Below are positions 26,901 to 38,900 of a stretch of 64,000 nucleotides of DNA, piece after piece. The notes beneath the pieces were generated by a model. That model ran no database searches. It had not been told where the DNA came from and saw only the letters and a program-made list of their open reading frames with translations. Made by a program: the position numbers and the translations under genes. The first letter of the stretch is position 1; every line of letters begins with the position of its first letter. Source of the stretch: Gadus chalcogrammus (lineage: Eukaryota; Chordata; Actinopteri; Gadiformes; Gadidae); NCBI RefSeq assembly GCF_026213295.1, contig NC_079427.1:3134498-3198497 (forward strand), given 5' to 3'.

Positions 26901-29900
26901 ACGGAAGCCAACTTGCACGGCAGTGAAGGGAAAGATAAGCTAGATAAGAGATACAATGTGCTTTTGTTAATCCTACACAGGAAAAAGGGGAATCAAGTAC
27001 TAATTTCCCCACCACAAAATCAAAGAATTTCTATGAACTGCTCGAGCCAAGCTCTGGCCCTAGGCTAGCCACGACCTAGCCAGGATCTAGGCTAGCCACG
27101 ACCTAGGCTAGCCAAGACCTTGGCTAGCCACGACCTAGCCAGGATCTAGGCTAGCCACGACCTAGGCTAGCCAAGACCTTGGCTAGCCACGACCTAGCCA
27201 GGATCTAGGCTAGCCACGACCTAGGCTAGCCAAGACCTTGGCTAGCCACGACCTATGGTTGGCCAAGACCTTGGCTAGCCACGACCTATGGTTGGCCAAG
27301 ACCTTGGCTAGCCACGAGCTAGCCAGGACCTTGGCTAGCCACGAGCTAGCCAGGACCTTGGCTAGCCACGAGCTAGCCAGGACCTTGGCTAGCCACGAGC
27401 TAGCCAGCACCTAGCCTGCCCTAGGCTAGCCAGGCCCTAGCCTGCCCTAGGCGGAAGCCAGCACTAAGCTGGAGCTGGTGAAAGAAGAGTGTGGGGGACT
27501 CACCGCTGGCAGGAGGAGCTGGGGTGCAGGGGGCTGGCTGGGGTTGCTCCTCTAGGTGAGACAGAGAGCCCCCGTGAGACTCCTCGATGGCCCTGAGCAG
27601 AGAGGACAAGAGGCTCAGCCGGCTCCGGCCCTCCTCCTCCTCGCCCGCCGCCGGCGGTTCAGCTACCGGACAAGACCGTGGGCCCTGGACCAACAGTCAA
27701 GTCCATTTAATTATAAAAACACATTGCACGTCGCCCACACCATATCAAATAGTCTCACATTTAATATATCGCCATAGAGAAAAAGTTTAAAAGGCAGAAA
27801 GGGGTTAAAAAGGAGTCCAGCGAAGGAGCAGAACTAACATGATGGAAGGTCAGTCTATGAGCAGTCTTAAATTAGTCCTCGTTTCTCATCAATACTCTAT
27901 TTTCAGCAGGTTATCTAGGCGTTAGAGGTAAAAGGTTGAACCCACTTGTGTCTCCGTGTTGATCAAAGCCTGCAGTGCCTCCCTCTGCCTCCTCATCTGC
28001 TCCCTCTGCTCTTCATCATGTCTCTTTTGCTCCCCCTCCTCCTCCTCCTCTCTTTGCTGCTCCTCCCGTCTCCGTCTCTCCTCCTCCAGCCTGCGTTGCT
28101 CCTCGTGCCTCTGTTGCTCTTCCCGTCTCCGTCTCTCCTCCTCCAGCCTGCGTTGCTCCTCGTGCCTCTGTTGCTCCTCCCGTCTCCGTCTCTCCTCCTG
28201 TGTGCATCTCTCCTGCTCGGCCTTCCTCCGACTCTCCTCCCCCCATCCCTGGTGGGCCTCATGGCTGCATCTCTCCGCCTCCCTTCTCCGTTGCGCCTCC
28301 TCTTGCTCCCGGAGCTGCTGCGCCACCTCCTCCCTCTGCTCCTGCGTCCGCCGGCAGGCCTCCAGCAGCTCAAACCTCTGCCTCTCCACATCTCCTTTCC
28401 CAGCGAGTCGGGAGCTCTGCCGCACACCTGCGGTGACACTCTCTGCTGTCCCGAGTGGACGGTGAGTGAAAGGGTTCGGGGCGGCCGGCGGCGACCTCAG
28501 GCTCTCCGGGAGGTGGCCCGTTGCCCGCTCCATGATGCTGTCGGTCAGCCAGGCTGAGAGGCCTGCTCTACGGGCAGGAGGAGGCCCGTTTGCGTCGTCC
28601 TCCGGCGAGCCCCGGGGGAAGCGAGTCGGGTCTGGGGTCAGGCTGGGCGCTGGACGCAGGTCGGGGCGACGGGGCGGCGGAGGGGTCCTCCAGGCATCCG
28701 ACCGCAGGACGGGGATCTCTCCCGGGGCCGAGGCTGGCATTGCACGCTCAGTGGGGCGGGGTACAGGGGCCGGGGGGGTGGCCACCGGTACGGCGGTCTC
28801 AGCCGACAGACCGAGAGGAGGACGGGGGGCGAGGCCTGCGGGGGGCCCTGCGGGGGGCCTGGGCATGATGCCCGCGCTGTGGCGGATCCGAAGCGCCCGC
28901 TGGTACTGCTCCAGACGCTGCCGGGCGACCGCCACCGACCGCTGGTGGACCCTTCAGCAAAACAAAATAAGCATCATAGCACACCAAAAAGAGGTATAAA
29001 CCATGACCAGGCTGGCTATAGAGTAATACAATTGTTTAAACTAATTTAATTGTACTTGAGGTAAATGCAGACTGAGGAATGGACACATACCATACACATC
29101 ATACATATCATACATATCATACATACCATACATACAGAACAGTATAAACTCTTCAAGTGACTTTAACTGTCTGTTTCGGCAGGCAGTCACACACACACAC
29201 ACACCTGTTCTGCTCCAGGAGGCGCCGTTGGTGCTGTCGGATGCGGCTGCTTTGATCTTTCCCCGTGGAGCCCTCGAGCTGTGGGAACAAGATAAGCAAG
29301 ATGTCTTTATTATAGACAGATAGACGCAAGATGGTTGTGACGGCCCCGAGCCGTCTTGCTTCCTCGTTTCTGCTGGCCTCCGTTCTCCTTCCAGGGAAGC
29401 TGAAGGCCTGGCCCCTCCCACCTCGGGATTGAACTCACCTGCCGGAATCCTTCATAATATAGGGGAATCTAACATGGCCTCAATCGCTCCCACCTGAAGT
29501 GCTGTGGTGACTGCCTGACACCCAACAGGGTTTTGTTTGGGTTTTTGGTTCTGTCCCTTTAGCTTTTGTTGCTTACTCTTAGTTTAAATGAACATTTAGT
29601 TTAATATCACTCAAACACCACACTACTGATTACTGATTTATTGTTTACAGTTAACTTTGATATTCAATGAATTAAACATTCTGAATTAAACATAACGGTC
29701 TGTCTGGACCAGTTGTGCTCTCAAACTAGCTGGGCACAACTGTGAAGTGGTTTACTCCAAGCGGAAAGTTTGTTGCTTGATCACCAATCTCTGCAGTCTA
29801 GCTGAAGGAATCCAAACCCCCAACTGCCCTTTTATGATATGCATCATAAAATCACTATCGTCTCCTATAAATCTCCATTGAATTCCTGACTCGTGGCTGT

Positions 29901-32900
29901 AGTAATAAGAATAAAGATTTACACAGCGTGACCCAACCCTGCTTTCACCCCCTTACGTTTAATTCTACCCTCTTGACATCATAAGCATCCACCAAGATGT
30001 ATTATCGATATGATCAGCCAACCAGACTGCCCAGTGGACTGTAGCAAGCACAAGTTGGAACTGACGTAGCCATCATTCACCTGGGATTGTGTTTCCCAGG
30101 ACAGAAGATAAAATGGAGGAACGTTTGTTCTGGAAGGCCTTACCTCAGAGGCAGCAGGAGGAGGAGGAGCGGCAGGTACTTCCGGTTCCTGAAGAGAGAC
30201 GTCCTGGTTGACGGCGGCCTGCATGTCCTGCCTCTCCCGCTGGGCGTCCCGCAGCATGGCCTCCAGCCGCGACTTCTGCTCCTCCAGGTCCTCCAGCAGA
30301 GCCATCTGCTGCCGCTTCTCCCGCTCCAGCGCCGCCTCCTGGAAGCCGCGAGGAGGACCCAGAACACATCAGAGCCCCTCTGGGACGGGGAGCTCATGTC
30401 CCTGTGAGGTGGTGCGATTGTGTGCCTGCGTGACAACCAAGTCCGACTGAACACCGTTGGCTTTCTGCTCTCTTAGGTTATTTTGGGCCGGTCAAAATTC
30501 TTCCTATTGTCCACAAACAATGTGCTCGCGAAGGCTACAGCGGACGTGTTAACTCCTGAGAATAACCGACTGGGAGAAACAAGTTTTTCCCAACGTCTCT
30601 GGTTAAAGAAGCTTGAGTCTACCTCCTCCTTGCCTAGCCGACCCTGTAGTGTGTGTGCGTGTGGTTAAAGGCTTGTCCCAGCTGGCCCGAGTCAGTCTGA
30701 TTAGACTCAGGGAATGCCCATGCTGCGCCACAGCTGTGGTGCATTGAGCAATCGATGCACACAAGATAAACCAGCCACTACCACACACATAACAGGATGA
30801 AACATATGGAGTGCATGGATTATTTTACCACCATCATAGTTTATTCAATATCAACCTGAGAAATGGTTAGGTTCTGAGGAAGGTGTCTATAAGCCGTCTC
30901 CCTAGCCTGGTTTCACTGGGTTGTAAACTGCCATCCCCTGGGCCCACCCATAGATGGAAGCCTGAGCGGCGGGTCTAACGAGGTAACGATGCACCACCTA
31001 ATGTGAATTAACTCTCCATCAATCCAAGTGCATTTGAGCGCAGAAGCGTATCTGCAGGAACTTGTCTTTATGTGGCTCCTAATGCAAAGCACTATAGGGT
31101 TGGGAGGGAGCTATACAATTAAACATACCCTTCTTAAAATAACATACAACGTTTAAACACACATTTCATTCCTCTGGTTAAGGGGAGGGTTGTAATGTTG
31201 AAACATACCCTTTCCTTCCACTCATACATCCTGCTGGAGAGGACCTCTGGAGGGAGTGGTGCCAGCACAGACTCCTCTCCCGTGGTCTCCAACACTGCTT
31301 ACACACACACAAAACAAACACACTTTAAATATCTGCACTGAATGGAGAATAAATGATTAACGAAGAGCAAACAAACAAGACGAGGCAAATCTCTGGCACG
31401 TACTGAGCCTTGCATACCTGACAGCCAAAACCACTCCAACCGGTCCCACCTTGGGTTTAATAAAATGTGTTTTTATAATCATCAAATTACCCCGGTTAGA
31501 TTCTCACCTGCAGTCCGATGCTACTAATGTCCTTCCCTCCCTCTATTTGAACCAATTAACTGTCTCCCTTCACTGTGCTGTCCAAAAGGGAACAAAAGCC
31601 CCTCAAATTGTATAAAAATGAAAAAGCATATTGATAATAAAAACATTGATGATCAAGATAATGCGAGCGACTTTGCACACCTCCCTCCCCCCCACCCGAC
31701 GCACCAGGGGCGGGCTCCGGGGGGAGCAGTGGGCTGGAGGCCTCTCTCCCGTGCTCCTCCACGGACAGAGACCCCGTGTCGATGGAGGAGTCCCTCTCTG
31801 GTTCTTCATCCGGCCGGACCGGCGGCTGACAGGCCGCGGCAGAGGAGATGAGGTCGGGTTCCTGGGGGTGGTCCCTGCCCTGGTCCCACCCCTTGTCTCT
31901 CTGGGCCCTGATACGATTCAGGAGTTTCCGCAGCGCCTGTCGATGGGCCGGTTGGGGCGGTTCCACTGAAAATCGAGAAATAAACAAAAGGGGTTCAGCT
32001 CATGGCGACAGATGATGGAGGAGAATCATTTGGAGCTTGAAACCCTCGATTCTGTTAAACGTCGTGTCTCGACAGGAGCCATGTCTGTCCCGAATCAAAA
32101 TTAGGACTTTCTCACAGTCCCAAGCATGCTCCTCAGGATGAACAACAGTGACCAATGCTGTGTTCCAATACCCGTACTATCCGTACTTACTAGCCAAATT
32201 TTGAGTACGTAGTACATTCCAATTCAGATCCGGCGAAAAGAAGTATACTTCAAGGACCCGGATGCCGTACTCAAAACGGGCTAATCGTGAAGTGTGGATC
32301 GAAGGACACTCCCCGTACTCAACGGCAGCCATCTTAGCTACATAGCGGAAGAGGCGGAGCCAGGCTGAGCCAAAGTCGGCACATTTTCCACATAGCCTGC
32401 ATTAATAGAGTCATTTTGTAGTTTTTATAGCTGCTAGGCGTAAAGAGTTCACCGTTCAAAGCGGGATGTTTATTGCGGGGGAGGAGCCGCGGCGGCAGTC
32501 GGGATCGTAATTTCCGGTTAGTGCACCACGGAGTACTCGATTTGGAACAACACTGACATCTGAAAAATGTACGTACTCAGTGAGTACGGATAGTACGATA
32601 GTATACTTCCTTTAAGTATACTCATGGAAGTAGTACGGGTATTGTAACACGGCACAAATGACTTACAACAATTGACATTATAATGTTCCTATACTTCCAA
32701 AATGGAGGCAGTCTTTGCGATGTGAAGTCATGACGCACAAGCCCTATAGACGTGTCCCCTTCACCTCGCGCTGTAGCCGGTCCTGGGTGCTGCCCGTTGC
32801 CACGGTGACCGGCCTCGGTCTCCGGGGTGACCTCCGGGGGAGTGTCCTCGCCGTCGTCCACGGTTACATCCAGCTCCTGGTCCTGACTGGAGGTGGTGGA

Positions 32901-35900
32901 TGGAGCCGGCAGGGGCTCCGGGACCAGCTGGAGAACCAGGTCACCCTTCACCCCTGAGGAGGGGAGGGGAGGGAGAGAGAGGGAGAGAGAGGGAGAGAGA
33001 CGGAGACAGAGACAGAGAGAGAGACATCAGGCTTAGAAGGAGGGCTATGCTCATTTGGTCAAAAGGAAAACGCCTGACAGGATTGACGTGTTAAACACAA
33101 GCCTCACTCCTCTCCCCGGTGTACATGTCCTCGAAGGCGAACTCCATGTCCCTCTGACCGTCCTCCCGGGCCTCCCGCCGTCGGTGGAGGGGCTGGAAGA
33201 TCTGCGCGGGCATCTGGGCCACCTGCTGCCTCCGCCGCAGCAGCTCCGTCTGCTGCATGTGCTCCAGCTCCACCACCAGGCGCTCCCGGTCCTACCGCAC
33301 ACACTCCGTTATAATGTAACACACCACGCATAGCTACATCCTCATACCGTATGGACCTACCACACACACCGTTATAATGCACACCACGCATAGCTACATC
33401 CTCATACCGTGTGGACCTACCGCACACACCGTTATAATGTAACACACCACGCATAGCTACATCCTCATACCGTGTGGACCTACCGCACACACCGTTATAA
33501 TGTAACACACCACGCATAGCTACATCCTCATACCGTATGGACCTACCGCACACACCCCGTTATAATGTAACATACCACGCATAGCTACATCCTCATACCG
33601 TATGGACCTACCGCACACACCCCGTTATAATGTAACATACCACGCATAGCTACATCCTCATACCGTATGGGCCTACCACACACACACCCCGTTATAATGT
33701 AACATACCACGCATAGCTACATCCTCATACCGTATGGACCTACCGCACACACCCCGTTATAATGTAACATACCACGCATAGCTACATCCTCATACCGTAT
33801 GGACCTACCGCACACACCCCGTTATAATGTACACCACGCATAGCTACATCCTCATACCGTATGGGCCTACCGCACACACCCCGTTATAATGTAACATACC
33901 ACGCATAGCTACATCCTCATACCGTATGGGCCTACCGCACACCCCCCGTTATAATGTAACACACCACGCATAGCTACATCCTCATACCGTATGGGCCTAC
34001 CGCACACACCCCGTTATAATGTAACATACCACGCATAGCTACATCCTCATACCGTATGGGCCTACCGCACACCCCCCGTTATAATGTAACATACCACGCA
34101 TAGCTACATCCTCATACCGTATGGACCTACCGCACACCCCGTTATAATGTACACCACGCATAGCTACATCCTCATACCGTATGGGCCTACCACACACACA
34201 CCCCGTTATAATGTATTTTTCATTTTTATACAATTTGAGGGGCTTTTGTTCCAGTTTGGACAGCCCAGTGAAGAGAGACACTTAATTGGTTCAAATAGAG
34301 GGAGGGAAGGACATTAGTCGCATCAGACTGCAGGTGAGAATCTAACCGGGGTAATTTGATGATTATAAAAACACATTTTATTAAACCCAAGGTGGGACCG
34401 GTTGGACTGGTTTTGCTGTCAGGCATGCAAGGCTCAGTACGTGCCAGAGATTTGCCTCGTCTTCTTTGTTTGCTCTTCGTTAATCACACACCACGCATAG
34501 CTACTTCCTCATACCGTATGGGCCTACCGCACACACCCCGTTATAATGTAACATACCACGCATAGCTACTTCCTCATACCGTATGGACCTACCACACACA
34601 CCCCGTTACAATGCACACCACGCATAGCTACTTCCTCATACCGTATGGGCCTACCGCACACACCCCGTTATAATGTAACACACCACGCATAGCTACATCC
34701 TCATACCGTATGGACCTACCGCACACACCCCGTTATAATGTAACATACCACGCATAGCTACATCCTCATACCGTATGGGCCTACCACACACACCCCGTTA
34801 TAATGTAACATACCACGCATAGCCACATCCTCATACCGTATGGGCCTACCGCACACACCCCGTTATAATGTAACACACCACGCATAGCTACATCCTCATA
34901 CCGTATGGACCTACCGGACACACCCCGTTATAATGTAACATACCACGCATAGCTACATCCTCATACCGTATGGACCTACCGCACACACCCCGTTATAATG
35001 TAACATACCACGCATAGCTACATCCTCATACCGTATGGACCTACCGGACACACCCCGTTATAATGTAACATACCACGCATAGCCACATCCTCATACCGTA
35101 TGGGCCTACCGCACACACCCCGCTATAATGTATTTTTCATTTTTATACAATTTGAGGGGCTTTTGTTCCAGTTTGGACAGCCCAGTGAAGAGAGAGGGTT
35201 AATTGGTTCAAATAGAGGGAGGGAAGGACATTAGTCGCATCAGACTGCAGGTGAGAATCTAACCGGGGTAATTTGATGATTAAAAAAACACATTTTATTA
35301 AACCCAAGGTGGGACCGGTTGGACTGGTTTTGCTGTCAGGCATGCAAGGCTCAGTATGTGCCAGAGATTTGCCTCATCTTGTTTGTTTGCTCTTCGTTAA
35401 TCACACACCACGCATAGCTACTTCCTCATACCGTATGGGCCTACCGCACACACCCCGTTATAATGTAACATACCACGCATAGCTACTTCCTCATACCGTA
35501 TGGACCTACCGCACACACCCCGTTATAATGTAACATACCACACATAGCTACTTCCTCATACCGTATGGACCTACCACACACACCCCGTTACAATGCACAC
35601 CACGCATAGCTACATCCTCATACCGTATGGACCTACCGGACACACCCCGTTATAATGTAACATACCACGCATAGCCACATCCTCATACCGTATGGGCCTA
35701 CCACACACACACCCCGTTATAATGTAACCTACCACGCATAGCTACATCCTCATACCGTATGGACCTACCACACACACCCCGTTATAATGTAACATACCAC
35801 GCATAGCTACATCCTCATACCGTATGGGCCTACCACACACACCCCGTTATAATGTAACATACCACGCATAGCTACATCCTCATACCGTATGGACCTACCA

Positions 35901-38900
35901 CACACACCCCGTTATAATGTAACATACCACGCATAGCCACATCCTCATACCGTATGGGCCTACCGCACACACCCCGTTATAATGTAACACACCACGCATA
36001 GCTACATCCTCATACCGTATGGACCTACCACACACACCCCGTTACAATGCACACCACGCATAGCTACATCCTCATACCGTATGGACCTACCGGACATATA
36101 GATAGTTAGAATACTCATAATGTACATATATACCACGCATAGATATAATACTCACAATGTACATATATACCACACATATACACATAGATATAATACTCAA
36201 TGTACATATATACCACACAGATATAATACTCATATTGTACATACTGTATATACCACATTGAAATAATACTCATAATGTACATATATACCACCACATATAC
36301 ACATAGATATAATACTCTTAATGTACATATATACCACATAGATATAATACTCATAATGTACATATACAGTAAATTGATTGTATATATATACAGTTTTTCA
36401 CACTTCCCTTTTCCCACTGTACTGCAGGTCACCTGTGAATTTCTCCCAAGGGGGATTAATAAAGGACTATCTTATCTTATCTGATATACCTACAAAAAAA
36501 TCTAGCATGCAGGGGTTGAAAGTTGTTTACAATGATGCTATGCGCATCCTTTTAACAGTACCCAGAGGGGGCAGTGCCAGGCAGATGTTGGTCACTGCAG
36601 GAGTGAGCACATGCCATGCACTCCTAAGAAATCTTATGTTTAAATTTATGAAACGATTGGAGGAATCTTGGAGTAGTATCATTGTGGCACTTGTCGATCC
36701 CACTCTGGCCTGTGCTCGCTATACTGAAATGTTTGTATATGAACTGACTTTTTATATTTTTGTATTAAGATTCTGTATTAATCTTGTGCTATTTATGGAC
36801 CCGAGTCTGAAATAAAGTTTTCATATTCATCTACCAAACAGATAAACATAGTTATAATACTATTAAAGTTATAATACCGTATATACACATAGAGGAAGAA
36901 TGTGAGGATGTCATTTCGATGCCCGCGTGCCTTTTTACTCTCCGTATAATTTACTATGTGCATAATATTTGCCCATAGCGGGCAAACTCAAATAGTTCTC
37001 CAAGTATTGAGTGACGACTGAATGACTGTAATGACTGGATAGTAAGTAGCATTGCTATCGTTGATAGCAATGCTACTTGAGTCAGTAGCATTGCTGACTC
37101 CGCTCACCTGAGTCAGCTGTTCTCTCTTCAGAGCAGACCTCCCTCGGAGACGCGCCGTCTCCTGCCGCTCCTCCCGCTGGCGCTCCGCCTCGCTCCCCCG
37201 CTCCAGCAGCCTCCGGGCCTCCTGCTCCGCCTCCTCGTGGGCGTCCGGCTGGGGGGGGGCGTGCGCATGGGGAACAGACCAGTCGGCTAATCAGGACGAG
37301 GCAAACAGGAGAATGTGCTTTATGGCCAATCCACTGTTTCCACGGCTAGAATGCTGCATTGTGTTGTCGTTTGATATCCTTCAATGCTGCCGTTTTCTAT
37401 TCTGGGATCATGTTGCCTCTCGGTTAAGGGGATCAGATGCAGAGTTCGGAACCAGATACGAGCTGGTTTCGAGCCAATGTGAGGTGCTGTGCTGTTCTTG
37501 CTGCATGCAGTGTGAACAAGATCTGAGCTAACCCAAGCAGTGTCTCAAGTATCGGGGACAACACTCACTTCCTGATACTGGGGCCGTCCTTCTCTGCCAA
37601 TAGGTTCGGGGGTGAGTAAACCCAGCTTTGTAATTGGTGGAATATTAAATCACCTGAGTAGCAGCGACCTCCCTGTCCACGGTGGGCTCCGGGCAGTGAT
37701 GGTGCGTTGCTGAGAACCCACTGACGTTAGGTCTCCCAGCAGGAGGCCTGTTCTCCTCCATGGTCTGCTCACACAGAGGAAGAAATGATTCAATCATGCA
37801 GCATTTCCAAAGACAAACGTTGGCCGAATGTAATAAACGTCTGTTGTTTGATTTTGTGACACGTGTTTTTTGTGTTTGTTGTGAACGGGTAACCGTGGAA
37901 CGGTCGGCGTCACCTCCATGGGGTGGGGAGGAGGTGGGGGGAGGCTGGCCACCCAGGCGGCACGCTCCCGCTCTGCCTGCAGGGCCTTTCTCCTGGCGTC
38001 AGCTGGACTGCAGACACACAACACGACCAGTGGGTCAGACCACCAACACGGTCCAAACCGATTAGCTAGCATAGTATAAGATAACGTTCATCTGGGTGGA
38101 ATTTCAGGCACTGCAGGAGCAACATTGGCAAAGACAAAAACTGTGCCAGTCAAAATAAATAAAACAAACAAAATGACGACATCTCCACAATACATACACC
38201 TCTGGGATCAGGATATACAGCTGGCTAATTGGGATTGAGTAATACTAATATAGTGCAGTAAAAAGCGTTAGTAATGAAGTGTGTGTAAAGTAGGCAGTGG
38301 CTATTCGTACGGCGACCGAGCTTGTCACGTGACCGCACTTGACCTATCAGTCTGCTCGGCGCTAACCCTAACCGGGCCGACCGTAATTTTAGTAATTGAT
38401 TATAGTAATCAAGTAGTAACCCTAACCCTAACCAGCCGTGAAAATAGACTAATGCAGTATTCTTACGGCGCGCCGTACGAATAGCCTAATTGCTATTCTT
38501 ACGGTCGCCGTACGAATAGCCACTGGGAAAGAAGTAAAGTGAAACAACTTTACAGAATATATCAAATATCTATAACACTCTATGAAGGAGCAGACTAAGA
38601 CAGAAATGGTAATTAATCAATCCCTGACCAGAAATTCTTGGATTATTAAGGCTAATAAATAACCCAACAAAATGGTGGTTCTCACCGGTTGTGCTCCTGC
38701 TGTTCTCGGTGTCTCTGGGACGTGAGCTCCTTCAGGGCTTCTCTGTAGCGCTGCTTGGCCTTCACCTGGTTCTCCTCAGCGTGCTGGGCCATGGCCTCCC
38801 AGTCGGGCTCCTTGAGCAACACACACATACGTTCAATTTAGACCAGGGATGGGCAACTGGCGGCCCGCGGGCCGCATGCGGCCCGCATCCTCACTCAGTG

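Larger units (their letters stand above)
29205..32953 (-). other. cep295: CEP295 exons 8-12
   Basis: Exons 32765-32953, 31705-31965, 31209-31294, 30144-30338 and 29205-29278. Conserved landmarks are VKGDLVLQLVPEPLP (exon 8), ALRKLLNRIRAQRD (exon 9), the helix REKRQQMALLEDLEEQKSRL (exon 11) and RIRQHQRRLLEQN (exon 12). All occur in the order I recall for human CEP295. Introns are GT-AG and phases agree. Confidence 0.9.
33292..36096. repeat. 65-bp minisatellite filling CEP295 intron 6, next to exon 7
   Basis: Roughly 35 units of about 65 bp, core CACGCATAGCTACATCCTCA followed by TACCGTATGGACCTACCGCA and ACACCCCGTTATAATGTAAC. The array begins at the exon 7 splice site (exon ends 33291). Two 271-bp insertions of another repeat (34216-34486, 35133-35403) interrupt it. 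Units vary at a few positions (GGACC/GGGCC, CCGCAC/CCACAC/CCGGAC, GCTACAT/GCTACTT). On the minus strand each unit contains gtgtgcggtag followed by GTCC, near-identical to the real acceptor. Confidence 0.96.

Noticed and set aside
27210..27410. Minus frame with repeated SSWLAKVLA peptide
   Set aside because: It is a translation of the CTAG minisatellite, lies in an intron, and is open only because the unit lacks stops.
27946..28557. Leucine/serine-rich plus-strand frames opposite CEP295 exon 13
   Set aside because: They arise from the complement of the GAG/CGG-rich coiled-coil codons and have no independent support.
33292..36096. Regular 65-bp units that could be mistaken for a CRISPR array
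   Set aside because: The whole unit repeats with scattered substitutions and there are no unique spacers. It is a eukaryotic intronic minisatellite.
36115..36432. 105-codon Tyr/Ile/Met-rich minus frame
   Set aside because: It is generated by AT-rich tandem repeats and has no domain.
38390..38440. Telomere-like TAACCC repeats as evidence of a chromosome end or fusion
   Set aside because: Only a few units occur and they sit inside a small MITE within an ordinary intron.
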